A program made the translations under genes and the position numbers. From the NCBI GenBank assembly GCA_035503715.1, contig DATJTE010000137.1, forward strand, positions 1 to 64,000: 64,000 bases of DNA, in the 5' to 3' direction. Origin of the DNA: OAS926 sp035503715. Its GTDB lineage: Bacteria > Pseudomonadota > Alphaproteobacteria > Rhizobiales > Rhizobiaceae. This document shows, in pieces, positions 34,195 to 44,349 of the stretch (position 1 is its first letter; every line of letters starts with the position of its first letter). Under the pieces are notes generated by a model. The model searched no databases and was not told the DNA's origin. It was given only the letters and a program-made list of their open reading frames with translations.

Positions 34195-35219
34195 CTCGTC
34201 TCCGTCACCTTGCGCAGATTGCGCGGCTCGTCCGGGTTCAGCCCGCGCCGGCGCGCAAAGGCTTCGACAAAGGCGTAGAAGGACACGATCAGCGCCAGCG
34301 GATCGGTGAGCGAGTGGCCAGTCGCGGCGAAGGGCAGCGGGATCGCCTTGGTCGCCAGGTCCGAGGTCACGAACACTGTCGCGTCCTTGCCGGTGAGAGC
34401 GTCGGCCGCCTCGACCATCGACGGCTCGGAGCGGTCGCGTGCGGCGAGCGCCAGGATCGGGAAGCCGGGGCCGACCAGCGCCAGCGGACCGTGCATGACC
34501 TCAGCCGCGCTGAACGCCTCGGCATGCATGCCGCAGGTCTCCTTGAACTTCAGCGCCGCTTCGTTGGCGATGGCCGAGGAAGGCCCGCGCCCCAGTGTGA
34601 AGAGCGACTTCGCGCCATCGAGCGCGGCCGCGAGTTCGGACCAGTCGCAGTCGATCGCATTGGCGAGGCGCTCCGGCAGATCGCCGAGCGTGTCGAGCAG
34701 GGTCTGGCTTTGCGCCGCATGCGCCATCAACGCCAGCCCGGCAACGGCCGAGTTCACAAAGGTTTTCGTCGCGGCGACGCTTTTCTCCTGCCCGGCCATG
34801 ATGTCGATGGCAAAGTCCGCCGCACGCGCCAGGGGCGAGTCCGCCGTGTTGGTCAGCGCAACAGTCAGCGCGCCGCCATCGCGCGCCTGCTTCGCCATCG
34901 CGACGATGTCCGGACTCTTGCCGGATTGCGAAATGGCGAGACAGCAGGAACCGTCGAGCCTGAGCTTCGCGCCGTAGATCGAGGCGACCGATGGACCGAC
35001 CGAAGCGACGGCGAGACCGGCGGTCAGTTCGACTGCGTATTTCATGTAGGAGGCGGCGTGATCCGACGAGCCGCGCGCCACCGTCACGACGAATTTCGGG
35101 TCGGCGGCGCGAATCGCAGCGCCTGCCTCGGCGAAAATCTTCGCCGAGCCGCCGAGCAGGCGCGCCACGGCCTCCGGGATCTCCTCGACCTCGCGCCGCA
35201 TGTGGGTTTTTGTGTTCAT
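34191..35219 (-). CDS. SIS-domain glucosamine-6-phosphate deaminase-like protein (NagB-II/AgaS type)
   Basis: A 342-residue protein with two SIS domains and no glutaminase domain, the shape of NagB-II and other GlmS-derived deaminases. Sugar-phosphate contacts appear in ARGSSDHAASYMKYAVE, LAISQSGKSPD and TLGRGPSSAIANEAALKFKE. It would convert glucosamine-6-P to fructose-6-P and ammonia, the step after NagA. That activity is inferred from family and position. ATGA overlaps link it to the regulator upstream and nagA downstream. Confidence 0.9.
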   Translation of the reverse strand: MNTKTHMRREVEEIPEAVARLLGGSAKIFAEAGAAIRAADPKFVVTVARGSSDHAASYMKYAVELTAGLAVASVGPSVASIYGAKLRLDGSCCLAISQSGKSPDIVAMAKQARDGGALTVALTNTADSPLARAADFAIDIMAGQEKSVAATKTFVNSAVAGLALMAHAAQSQTLLDTLGDLPERLANAIDCDWSELAAALDGAKSLFTLGRGPSSAIANEAALKFKETCGMHAEAFSAAEVMHGPLALVGPGFPILALAARDRSEPSMVEAADALTGKDATVFVTSDLATKAIPLPFAATGHSLTDPLALIVSFYAFVEAFARRRGLNPDEPRNLRKVTETR

Positions 35220-35992
35220 CGCGCGGTCTCACTTGAATCGGGAATGCGGAGTTCGGCGACGAAATCGTAGGTGTCGCCGCGGTAAACGGAGCGGGTGAAC
35301 TCAATCACCTTGCCGCTCGCCAGATAGGATATGCGTTCTATGTTGAGACCGGCGGAGCCAACCGGCACGTCGAGCAGTTTCGCGTCAGCCTCGCCGAGAT
35401 TGGCTGCTGAGATGCGCTGCACGGCGCGGACCGGGCGGTGTCCGGTCTTTTCCAGCGCGGTATAGAGCGAAGACTCGACGGCGTTCGGATCGGGCAGAAC
35501 ACTGGCCGAGAGCGAAGCGCGCTCGATGGCGAGCGGCGTGTCATTGGCGATGCGCAGGCGCGAGATGCGCGCGACCAGCTCGCGCGACGACAGACCCAAC
35601 ACCATCATCTCGGCCGGCGACGCTGAATGCACGCCACGCTCCAGCCATTCGGAACGCACCGTCATGCCGCGGCGCGCCATGTCTTCGGTAAAGGAGGTCA
35701 GCCGCGACAGGCTCTGCTCGACGCGTTCGACGCGCGGTGCAACGAAGGTGCCCGAGCCGTGCCGCTGGATCAGCACGCCACCGCGCACCAGATCCTGCAC
35801 CGCCTTGCGCACGGTGACGCGCGAGACGTCAGCCTTCACCGCGATGTCGCGTTCGGACGGCAGCGCGTCGCCAGGGCCGAGCTGACCGCTCTTCACCGCT
35901 TCCTCGATCGTCTTCTTGAGCTGCAGGTAGAGCGGCGCGCCGTTCGCGCCATCCTTCACCGCGGCAAAAATGTCCGGAGGCGCATCAGCCAT
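35216..35992 (-). CDS. GntR-family regulator (HutC/UTRA subfamily), probable amino-sugar regulator
   Basis: A 258-residue regulator. The N-terminal winged helix is PLYLQLKKTIEEAVKSGQL followed by LPSERDIAVKADVSRVTVRK. The UTRA effector domain runs from about 95 (VEQSLSRLTSFTEDMARRG) to the end, and binds a phosphosugar in relatives such as NagR and DasR. GGAGG before ATG 35992 decides the start; the frame is open further upstream. It sits inside the amino-sugar operon and overlaps the kinase stop by 8 bases. The paired ATTGGTAT half-sites in the nearby divergent promoter region are its probable targets. Confidence 0.92.
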   Translation of the reverse strand: MADAPPDIFAAVKDGANGAPLYLQLKKTIEEAVKSGQLGPGDALPSERDIAVKADVSRVTVRKAVQDLVRGGVLIQRHGSGTFVAPRVERVEQSLSRLTSFTEDMARRGMTVRSEWLERGVHSASPAEMMVLGLSSRELVARISRLRIANDTPLAIERASLSASVLPDPNAVESSLYTALEKTGHRPVRAVQRISAANLGEADAKLLDVPVGSAGLNIERISYLASGKVIEFTRSVYRGDTYDFVAELRIPDSSETAR

Positions 35993-36863
35993 TCGCAGCC
36001 TCCTTCGCGAAGACACGCGCGGCCTTCGAAACGGCACCGCCGAGTGCATCCTGCTTCGGCTCGCGCACAATCCTGCGATAGCGCTCGGACAGGCGCGGCT
36101 CGATCAACGGCGCCAAGCCGCCAAGCAGGCAGAGCGGATCGCCGTCCCGCAATTGCAACGCATCGAGCGAAGCCTCAACCGCGCCGACTGCGCGCGTCAG
36201 TATCGTTTCGGCAACGATATCGCCCCGCGCCGCATAATCGAACACCATCGGCGCGAAGCCACCGAAGTCACCAGGCTTCGCTGTGGTGGTGAACTCGACC
36301 ACGTCCTGCGCCTCGCCGCGGAACACCGCCAGCAGCGCCTCGGTCAGCGGCGACGTTTTGCGGATGCCGTCATGCGCAAGCAAGGTCTCCTCCAGAAGAT
36401 CGCGCCCGATGCGCGCGCCTCCGCCCTGGTCGCCGATCAGGAAACCCCAACCGCCGACCTGCCGCGTCACGCCATCATGCCGCACCATGAAGGCAGTGCC
36501 TGTTCCCAAGATCGCCATCGCACCGTCGGCTTCGCCGATGGCACCTTCGAGCGCTATGGCGGAGTCCGTTTCGACGACGGAACGGCTGAAGGGAAGGATC
36601 GCTTCCAGCTGCCTGCGGTACGTGCCAACATTTGCGCCTGCGAGGCCAAGCAGCGCGGGCGTATTCGGGAGCAGCGCGGAATTGTGACCTGCTTCCTCAA
36701 AGGCGAGGCGTGCCGCCTCGACGATGCTTGCACGCGCGCCGGTCAGGTCAGTGCGGATGTTCGCCGCGCCTGACTTGGCGCGCGACAGGATCCGTCCGTC
36801 CGCCGTTGCCAGTGCAGCCCTGCAGCTCGTGCCGCCGCCATCGATGCCGAGAACAAAATCCAC
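35985..36863 (-). CDS. BadF/BadG-type sugar kinase, probable N-acetylglucosamine kinase
   Basis: A 292-residue ASKHA-fold kinase. The N-terminal phosphate loop is FVLGIDGGGTSCRAALA, the second is AMAILGTGTAFM, and VGGWGFLIGDQGGGARIG is the classic N-acetylhexosamine-kinase motif. It probably phosphorylates imported GlcNAc (or MurNAc) with ATP, making the NagA substrate. The start is GTG 36863, with GGAGGGAG upstream; a start 51 bases earlier would place an odd tail before the loop. It is the first gene of the minus-strand amino-sugar operon. Confidence 0.9.
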   Translation of the reverse strand: MDFVLGIDGGGTSCRAALATADGRILSRAKSGAANIRTDLTGARASIVEAARLAFEEAGHNSALLPNTPALLGLAGANVGTYRRQLEAILPFSRSVVETDSAIALEGAIGEADGAMAILGTGTAFMVRHDGVTRQVGGWGFLIGDQGGGARIGRDLLEETLLAHDGIRKTSPLTEALLAVFRGEAQDVVEFTTTAKPGDFGGFAPMVFDYAARGDIVAETILTRAVGAVEASLDALQLRDGDPLCLLGGLAPLIEPRLSERYRRIVREPKQDALGGAVSKAARVFAKEAANG

Positions 36864-36886
36864 TGATTGCCGCTCCCTCCTGCTGG

Positions 36887-36914
36887 ATAATACCAATAAA
36901 ATACCAATATCCAA
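36887..36914 (-). promoter_or_regulatory. Promoter and paired GntR half-sites for the kinase-nagA operon
   Basis: On the minus strand TTGGAT (36909-36914) and TATTAT (36887-36892), 16 bp apart, form a weak sigma-70-like pair. Two direct copies of ATACCAAT (36890-36897, 36901-36908; ATTGGTAT on this strand) lie 11 bp apart within and beside the spacer. A bound regulator would block polymerase. Confidence 0.65.
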
Positions 36915-37017
36915 GTTTTAATTTCGATTGCTCGTTTCTTAATCAATAAATCATTGAAATGTATGCGCTTTGTGGGCGGGTAGCCCGCACCAGCGCCAAA
37001 AGGTGTTAACCCCACGC

Positions 37018-37045
37018 TGGACAAGTGGTATTTTTTTGGTATTGT
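37018..37045 (+). promoter_or_regulatory. Promoter and paired GntR half-sites for the murQ operon
   Basis: TGGACA (37018-37023) and TATTGT (37040-37045) are 16 bp apart. Between them lie two ATTGGTAT-like half-sites, AGTGGTAT (37024-37031) and TTTGGTAT (37035-37042), again 11 bp apart, in the orientation opposite to those at 36890-36908. The +1 would fall about 16 bases before murQ. Confidence 0.65.
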
Positions 37046-37067
37046 CTCGGTTAATGGGAGAAGAGGA

Positions 37068-38003
37068 ATGGCGCAAGCGCCGGTAAGCGTTCGTACCGAG
37101 CAGGTGCACAGCCGCGCGAAAGGGCTCGACGTGAAGTCGCCCGAGACTGTGCTCCGCCTTCTGGCCGACGCCCAGATTGAAGCTGCGGCTTCCGCAAAAC
37201 AAGCCGTCGAAGCCATCATCGATGGCGCCGAGCGCGCCGCGACCTGCCTGAGGAACGGCGGCAATCTCGCTTATTGCGGCGCCGGAAGCTCGGGCCTTAT
37301 GGCGCTGGCGGATGCGCTGGAACTTCCCGGCACCTACGGCATCCCGCGCGACCGCATCAAGATCATCATCGCCGGCGGCAACACGGCACTTTCCGATCTC
37401 GCGGGCGCACCGGAAGACGATACAGAGCAGGCGGCGACAGACGTCGCACGCAACAAGATCGGCAAGGGCGACTGCCTGATCGCTGTTTCGGCCTCCGGCT
37501 CGACGCCCTATGCGGTCGCGGCGATGAAAGCAGCGCGCGCGGCCGGCGCGGAGACCATCGCCATCGCCAATAATGCCGGCGCACCGATGTTCGCACATGC
37601 CGACGTTGCCGTGCTGCTCGCCACGCCGCCGGAGATGATCGCCGGCTCGACGCGCATGGGCGCGGGTACGGCACAGAAGATCGCGCTCAACATGCTGTCG
37701 ACACTGACGGCAATCCAGCTTGGCCACGTGCATGACGGCTACATGGTCAACCTTCACGCCGACAATATGAAGCTGAAAGGCCGCGCCGCGCGCATCGTGT
37801 CGTCGATCGCCAAGATCGACGAGACGGAAGCGGCGAAACGGCTGGAGGAAAGCGGCGGATCGGTCAAGGCCGCAGTGCTGATTGCCAAAGGCGTCGCCAG
37901 GGCCGACGCGGCGAAACTTCTCGACAGTTCCAACCAGAATCTGAGGCGAGCGCTTTCGAGCCTCGACGGGAGCAACGGCTCCCGCGCTACAGGAAGCATC
38001 TAA
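37068..38003 (+). CDS. murQ: N-acetylmuramic acid 6-phosphate etherase
   Basis: A 311-residue SIS-domain lyase that splits the lactyl ether of MurNAc-6-P to give GlcNAc-6-P and D-lactate. Signature parts are AYCGAGSSGLMALADA, VSASGSTPYAV, the catalytic stretch PPEMIAGSTRMGAGTAQK and the helical dimer region after LHADNMKLKGRAARIV. AGAGGA precedes the ATG. Its product feeds NagA encoded on the opposite strand. It heads a six-gene operon with an ABC importer, so the imported sugar probably includes MurNAc or a MurNAc-containing fragment. Confidence 0.93.
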   Translation: MAQAPVSVRTEQVHSRAKGLDVKSPETVLRLLADAQIEAAASAKQAVEAIIDGAERAATCLRNGGNLAYCGAGSSGLMALADALELPGTYGIPRDRIKIIIAGGNTALSDLAGAPEDDTEQAATDVARNKIGKGDCLIAVSASGSTPYAVAAMKAARAAGAETIAIANNAGAPMFAHADVAVLLATPPEMIAGSTRMGAGTAQKIALNMLSTLTAIQLGHVHDGYMVNLHADNMKLKGRAARIVSSIAKIDETEAAKRLEESGGSVKAAVLIAKGVARADAAKLLDSSNQNLRRALSSLDGSNGSRATGSI

Positions 38004-38018
38004 CAGGGAGAACAGACA

Positions 38019-39278
38019 ATGACACAAAGACTTCTGATCGCGCTTCTGCTCGGTTCGAGCATGCTCGCTTCCGCCGGCATCGCCGCCGCGCAGGACGCGA
38101 CGCTGACCATCGAGAGCTGGCGCAACGACGACCTCGCGATCTGGCAGGAGAAGCTGATCCCAGCTTTCGAGAAGGCCAACCCCGGAATTAAGGTCGTGTT
38201 CGCGCCATCGGCGCCGACTGAGTATAACGCAGCGCTGAACGCCAAGCTGGACGCGGGTTCGGCTGGCGACCTGATCACCTGCCGTCCGTTCGATGCGTCG
38301 CTCGAACTCTACAACAAGGGCCATCTCGCCGACCTCACCTCGCTGCCCGGCATGGAAGGCTTCTCCAACGTCGCAAAGTCGGCCTGGCAGACCGACGACG
38401 GCAAGGCGACCTTCTGCGTGCCGATGGCGTCGGTCATCCACGGCTTCATCTACAATGCCGACGCTTTCGCCCAGCTCGGCATTGCCGTGCCGGCCACCGA
38501 AGCGGAATTCTTCGCCGCGCTCGACAAGATCAAGGCCGACGGCACCTACATCCCGATGGCCATGGGCACCAAGGACCTCTGGGAAGCCGCGACCATGGGC
38601 TACCAGAACATCGGCCCGAACTACTGGAAGGGCGAGGAAGGCCGCCTGGCGCTGCTCAAGGGCACGCAGAAGCTCACCGATCCGCAGTGGGTCGAGCCTT
38701 ATGCGGTTCTGGCCAAGTGGAAAGACTATCTCGGCGACGGTTTCGAGGCGCAGTCCTATCCGGACAGCCAGAATCTCTTCACGCTCGGCCGCGCCGCGAT
38801 CTATCCGGCCGGCTCGTGGGAAATCTCCGTCTTCAACACGCAGGCGCAGTTCAAGATGGGCGCCTTCGCACCGCCGGTGAAGAATGCCGGCGATACCTGC
38901 TACATCTCGGATCACACCGATATCGCGATCGGCATGAACGCGAAGTCGCCGAATGCCGAGGCCGCCAAGAAGTTCCTGTCGTGGGTCGCTTCGCCCGAGT
39001 TTGCGACGATCTATGCGAACGCGCTGCCTGGCTTCTTCTCGCTGTCGTCGACGCCGGTGAAGATGGAAGACCCGCTCGCGCAGGAATTCGTCTCGTGGCG
39101 TGACAAGTGCCAGTCGACGATCCGCTCGACCTACCAGATCCTGTCGCGCGGCACGCCGAACCTCGAAAACGAGACCTGGGTCGAGTCGGCCAACGTGATC
39201 AACGGCACCGACACACCGGAGGCCGCCGGCGAGAAGCTGCAGAAGGGGCTGGACAGCTGGTACAAGCCGGCGCAGTAA
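38019..39278 (+). CDS. Sugar ABC transporter substrate-binding protein
   Basis: A 419-residue periplasmic binding protein of family 1. Signal peptide LLIALLLGSSMLASAGIAAA, then ATLTIESWRNDDLAIWQEKL, a typical CUT1 receptor start. Aromatic residues in the cleft (GSWEISVFNTQAQF) and Cys pairs are seen. It follows murQ by 15 bases with CAGGGAG upstream of the ATG. By position the ligand should be an amino sugar such as GlcNAc, MurNAc or a muropeptide-derived disaccharide. Alternatives such as chitobiose cannot be excluded. Confidence 0.92.
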   Translation: MTQRLLIALLLGSSMLASAGIAAAQDATLTIESWRNDDLAIWQEKLIPAFEKANPGIKVVFAPSAPTEYNAALNAKLDAGSAGDLITCRPFDASLELYNKGHLADLTSLPGMEGFSNVAKSAWQTDDGKATFCVPMASVIHGFIYNADAFAQLGIAVPATEAEFFAALDKIKADGTYIPMAMGTKDLWEAATMGYQNIGPNYWKGEEGRLALLKGTQKLTDPQWVEPYAVLAKWKDYLGDGFEAQSYPDSQNLFTLGRAAIYPAGSWEISVFNTQAQFKMGAFAPPVKNAGDTCYISDHTDIAIGMNAKSPNAEAAKKFLSWVASPEFATIYANALPGFFSLSSTPVKMEDPLAQEFVSWRDKCQSTIRSTYQILSRGTPNLENETWVESANVINGTDTPEAAGEKLQKGLDSWYKPAQ

Positions 39279-39332
39279 AAACCATCCGGAGCGCGCCAGC
39301 CTCTGCCGCGCTCCACCGATTTCGCATAGCAT

Positions 39333-39380
39333 AAGCCCCCTCACCCTGCGGGGCATAGCACGTTGGGTGAGGGGGCTTTT
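39333..39380 (+). terminator. Long hairpin with T-run inside the murQ operon
   Basis: A perfect 14-bp inverted repeat, AAGCCCCCTCACCC (39333-39346) and GGGTGAGGGGGCTT (39365-39378), encloses 18 bases and ends in TTTTCTGT. It lies between the binding-protein gene and the first permease. As in the agl operon, it probably reduces permease expression relative to the receptor. Its CCCCTCACC arm resembles the outer arm of the repeats at 56-112. Confidence 0.7.
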
Positions 39381-39406
39381 CTGTATCTAGCGAACAAAAG
39401 CGACAC

Positions 39407-40339
39407 ATGGCCGCCACTCCAATATCGACGAAACGCCCGATCCGCTGGCACATCCTCGTGCTCCTGGCGCCGGCCGTGCTTGTCTACACGGCAGTGATGA
39501 TCATCCCGCTGTTCGGCACGCTGCAGCTGTCGCTGTTCCGTTCGGTCGAACGTGTGCAGACCTTCGTCGGCTTCGACAATTTCCGTACCCTGTTCGGCGA
39601 CCCGCGCTGGTCGGTGAATTTCTGGAACGCGCTGTGGAACAACACCTGGTTCTTCATCATCCACATGCTGGTGCAGAACCCGATCGGCATCCTGCTCGCC
39701 GCGCTGCTCTCTTCACCCAAGCTGCGCTTCAGCGCCTTCTACCGCACGGCGATTTTCATTCCGACGATCCTCTCTTTCGTCATCGTCGGCTTCGTCTGGA
39801 AGCTGATCCTGTCACCGATCTGGGGCGTTGCGCCGAATCTGCTCGACCTGGTCGGGTTGAAAAGCCTGTTCGCGCCGTGGCTCGGCAAGGAAGAATACGC
39901 CCTCACCACACTCGGCCTGATCTCGGTCTGGCAGTTCATCGGCATTCCGATGATGCTGATCTACGCCGCGCTGCTATCGATCCCGGATGAAGTTCTCGAG
40001 GCCGCCGAGATGGACGGCATCACGGGTGCTGCGCAATTCTGGAAGATCAAGCTGCCGCTCATCCTGCCGTCGATCGGCATCATTTCGATCCTCACCTTCG
40101 TCGGCAATTTCAACGCGTTCGACCTGATCTACTCGGCGCAGGGCGCGCTCGCCGGGCCGAATTTCTCGACCGACATTCTCGGTACATTCCTCTACCGCAC
40201 CTTCTTCGGCTTCCAGCTTCAGCTCGGCGACCCGAACATGGGCGCGGCGATCGCCTCGATGATGTTCTTCATCATCCTGACGGGTGTGTGCATTTATCTC
40301 TTCGCCATCCAGACGCGGCTGAGACGGTATCAATTCTGA
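39407..40339 (+). CDS. Sugar ABC transporter permease (MalF/UgpA type)
   Basis: A 310-residue CUT1 permease with six predicted helices, the first at HILVLLAPAVLVYTAVMII. The ATPase contact loop is EAAEMDGITGAAQFWKI. Its TGA shares the A with the ATG of the next permease. It is the first permease of the importer served by the binding protein upstream and the ATPase at 42272. Confidence 0.92.
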   Translation: MAATPISTKRPIRWHILVLLAPAVLVYTAVMIIPLFGTLQLSLFRSVERVQTFVGFDNFRTLFGDPRWSVNFWNALWNNTWFFIIHMLVQNPIGILLAALLSSPKLRFSAFYRTAIFIPTILSFVIVGFVWKLILSPIWGVAPNLLDLVGLKSLFAPWLGKEEYALTTLGLISVWQFIGIPMMLIYAALLSIPDEVLEAAEMDGITGAAQFWKIKLPLILPSIGIISILTFVGNFNAFDLIYSAQGALAGPNFSTDILGTFLYRTFFGFQLQLGDPNMGAAIASMMFFIILTGVCIYLFAIQTRLRRYQF

Positions 40340-41178
40340 TGAACACCGCGCGATCCTCCCTCCCCCGCACCGCCGCCGCGCATGCGATCCTGCTCGCCTA
40401 TACGGTGATCGCACTGTTTCCGGTGATGGTGATCATCATCAATTCGTTCAAATCGCGGAACGCGATCTTCCGCTCACCGCTGACGCCACCCGGACCGGAG
40501 ACCTTCGACCTGATCGGCTACACGACCGTGTTGTCGCAAGGCGATTTCGTTGGCTATTTCGGCAATAGCCTGATCGTCACCGTCGGGTCGCTGTTCTTCG
40601 TGCTGCTGTTTGGCGCCATGGCTGCCTTCGCGCTGTCGGAATATCGCTTTCGCGGCAACACGCTGATGGGGCTCTACCTGGCGCTCGGCATCATGATCCC
40701 GATCCGCCTCGGCACGGTCGCGATCCTGCAGCTGATGGTCGCGTCAGGGCTCGTCAACACGCTGACGGCGTTGATCCTCGTCTACACCGCGCAGGGCCTA
40801 CCACTCGCTGTCTTCATCCTCTCCGAATTCATGAAACAGGTGTCCGACGACCTGAAGAATGCCGGTCGCATCGATGGGCTCTCGGAGTACCGCATCTTCT
40901 TCCGGCTGGTGCTGCCGCTGGTGCGGCCGGCGATGGCGACAGTCGCAGTCTTCACCATGATCCCGATCTGGAACGACCTCTGGTTCCCGCTGATCCTCGC
41001 GCCGTCGGAAGAGACCAAGACCGTCACGCTCGGGGCGCAGATCTTCATCGGCCAGTTCGTGACCAACTGGAACGCGGTGCTGGCGGCGCTGTCGCTCGCC
41101 ATCCTGCCGGTGCTGGTGCTCTACCTGATCTTCTCGCGCCAGCTTATCCGCGGCATCACCTCGGGAGCCGTAAAGTGA
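40339..41178 (+). CDS. Sugar ABC transporter permease (MalG/UgpE type)
   Basis: A 279-residue partner permease. Helix 1 is AHAILLAYTVIALFPVMVIII, followed by the MalG-type phrase NSFKSRNAIF. The EAA-loop equivalent is NAGRIDGLSEYRIFFRLVLP, and the C-terminus ends QLIRGITSGAVK as in many CUT1 permeases. TGATG overlap with the preceding gene defines the start. Confidence 0.92.
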   Translation: MNTARSSLPRTAAAHAILLAYTVIALFPVMVIIINSFKSRNAIFRSPLTPPGPETFDLIGYTTVLSQGDFVGYFGNSLIVTVGSLFFVLLFGAMAAFALSEYRFRGNTLMGLYLALGIMIPIRLGTVAILQLMVASGLVNTLTALILVYTAQGLPLAVFILSEFMKQVSDDLKNAGRIDGLSEYRIFFRLVLPLVRPAMATVAVFTMIPIWNDLWFPLILAPSEETKTVTLGAQIFIGQFVTNWNAVLAALSLAILPVLVLYLIFSRQLIRGITSGAVK

Positions 41179-42271
41179 TGTCCGTCAGCGAAATCGAAAG
41201 GCATTCCGCAGTGACCACCAAACCCCTCCGCGTCGTCGTCGCCGGACTCGGCAATATGGGCAAGAGCCATGCGCTGGCCTATGAAACGAACCCCGGCTTC
41301 GAGATCGCCGCGCTTATCAACCGCTCGGATGTGAAGCTGCCAGCCGCGCTGCAGAAGTACGAGATCAAGCGCTCGTTCGAGGACGCGCTGCGCGACGAAA
41401 GACCCGACGTCGCGTCGATCAACACCTATTCCGACAGCCATGCCGACTATGCCGTGCGGGCGATGGAAGCCGGCTGCCATGTGTTCGTCGAAAAGCCGCT
41501 GGCGACGACACTCGCCGACGCCAAGCGCGTGGTTGCGGCGGCGAAAGCGAACGGGCGCAAGCTCGTCATCGGTTACATCCTGCGCCACCATCCTTCGTGG
41601 ATTCGCCTGATCCAGGAATCGCGCGCGCTCGGCGGACCTTATGTCTTCCGCATGAACCTCAACCAGCAGTCCTCCGGACACACCTGGGAGACACACAAGC
41701 AGCTGATGAAAACAACCTCGCCGATCGTCGACTGCGGCGTGCACTATCTCGATGTGATGTGCCAGATCACCGATGCCAAACCCCTCGAGGTGCGCGGCAT
41801 GGGCGTGCGGCTCACCGACGAAATCGATCCGGCGATGTACAATTACGGGCACCTGCAGGTGCTGTTCGAGGACGGCTCGGTGGGCTGGTACGAGGCCGGC
41901 TGGGGGCCAATGATCTCGGAGACGGCTTTCTTCGTGAAGGACGTAATCTCGCCGAACGGCTGCGTGTCGATCGCGATGAACGAGAGGGCGACGAAATCCG
42001 ACGATGTCGACGCGCACACCAAGACGAATTTGATCCGCGTGCACAAAGCCGCAACCGGGAAGGATGGCACGTTCACGACACCCGACCTGGATCTTTCCAT
42101 GGCAAACGAGCCCGGCCATCAAGAACTGTGCGACCGCGAACAGGCATTCCTGCTGAAGGCGATCCGCGAAGACATCGATCTCACGCGGCACATGGACGAC
42201 GCGGTGAAGTCTCTCGCGGTCTGCCTCGCAGCGGATGAAAGCGTTCGAACGGGGAAGGCGGTGCGGTTGTA

Positions 42272-42272
<1 letters not shown>
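41178..42272 (+). CDS. Gfo/Idh/MocA-family oxidoreductase
   Basis: A 364-residue NAD(P)-dependent sugar dehydrogenase. The Rossmann loop is VVVAGLGNMGKSHALAYE. The EKP motif (HVFVEKPLATT) carries the catalytic Lys, and VDCGVHYLDVM carries the second catalytic His region. The start is ATG 41178 (overlapping the permease TGA); GTG 41175 is one codon earlier. Its place in a MurNAc/GlcNAc import operon suggests action on an amino sugar or anhydro-sugar, but no specific substrate can be read from sequence. Confidence 0.9.
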
Positions 42273-43266
<994 letters not shown>

Positions 43267-43270
<4 letters not shown>

Positions 43271-44175
43271 GCGCTGACCCTAGCGCGCTTGCGAGCCGGC
43301 ATGGTCATCGCAACCACGCCTGCCACGACGCAGATCAACCCGACCCAGGCCGAAGAGCTCAGTGCTTCGCCGAGGAACAGCACGCCGATCGCCACACCGA
43401 TCGGGACGCGCAGATAGGCCTGCGATGTCGTGCCGACCGTTCCGAGCGTGTGGATCAGCCGGAAATAGATCGCGAAGGCAAGCGCAGTCGAGAACACGGA
43501 CAAAGCGATCAGCGCCGCGATGGATCCGGTGGATGGCGCGAGCGTCCACGGCCGATCGACGACGAGGCTCAGCGGGATGAGCAGCGCCGCGCCGGCCGTC
43601 AGCGAGCCGGCCGCGGGAAGCAGCGGATCGAGACCCTTGAAGCCGCGACCAAAGATGACCGCACAGGCGTAGCAGACCGACGCCACGACGATTGCGAGCT
43701 GCGGCACGAGATCGCCGCCCAAACCGCCGAGCGCCTCGACGCCGATGATCAGGGAGATGCCTGCAATGCCTGCGGCGACGCCGAACAGTTTTCTCGCCGT
43801 CACCGGCTCGTGGCGCGTCACCGCAACCGTAATCAGGAAGGCGAAGATCGGCGTCGTCGAGTTGAGGATGGTGGCAAGGCCGGCATCGACGCGAAGCTCG
43901 GCCCAGGCAATCAGCGTGAACGGGATGACGCTGTTGATGCAGGCCTGGATGAGAAAACGTCGCCACGTTTCGGCATCGCGTGGGATCGACAGCCGGCGCC
44001 AGAAGATGATCGCCCACAAAATACCGCCGGCGATCAGCGTGCGCGCCGCGATAAAGGTAATCGGCGGGATCGTCTCCACGCCGATCTTGATGAAGGTGTA
44101 GGACGCGCCCCAGAGCGTTGAGAGCAGCAGGAGTAGCGCGAGTTCGGTCGGCAGGCTGGTCTTTTCAGCGGTCAT
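43267..44175 (-). CDS. EamA-family (DMT) transporter
   Basis: A 302-residue membrane protein with about ten hydrophobic helices in two EamA repeats, e.g. ELALLLLLSTLWGASYTFI at the start and LALSVFSTALAFAIYF in the second half. These proteins export amino acids, nucleosides or other metabolites, or import them; substrate cannot be predicted. The ATG at 44175 gives a short hydrophilic N-terminus; the frame remains open upstream over the repeat region, which is not coding. Confidence 0.9.
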
Positions 44176-44283
44176 CGGATCTGGTCTCGTGTGAGCGTTT
44201 CGGCTGCTCACACCTAGCCTGGCATTGGGGCATGATGCTTCGATGCCGGGCGAAGCGTCCTTGCACAAAGTCGATCTGAAGCG

Positions 44284-44336
44284 ACCCCACCCGGCCAGCC
44301 TTTGGCTGGCCACCCTCCCCTCAAGGGGGAGGGAGC
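44284..44336. repeat. Two-stem intergenic repeat element
   Basis: GGCCAGCC/GGCTGGCC (44293-44300, 44304-44311, loop TTT) is followed by CCCTCCCC/GGGGAGGG (44313-44320, 44326-44333). Read on the minus strand, the order is stem 1, GTGG, stem 2, GGTGGGG, matching the element at 56-112. It lies between the EamA and FAH-family genes. Confidence 0.65.
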
Positions 44337-44349
44337 GCGCCGTGCTTCC

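Noticed and set aside
36951..39356. An 801-codon open frame on the minus strand opposite murQ and the binding-protein gene
   Set aside because: It mirrors the GC-rich third positions of well-recognised genes, is Arg/His-rich without any motif, and would cover the murQ promoter.
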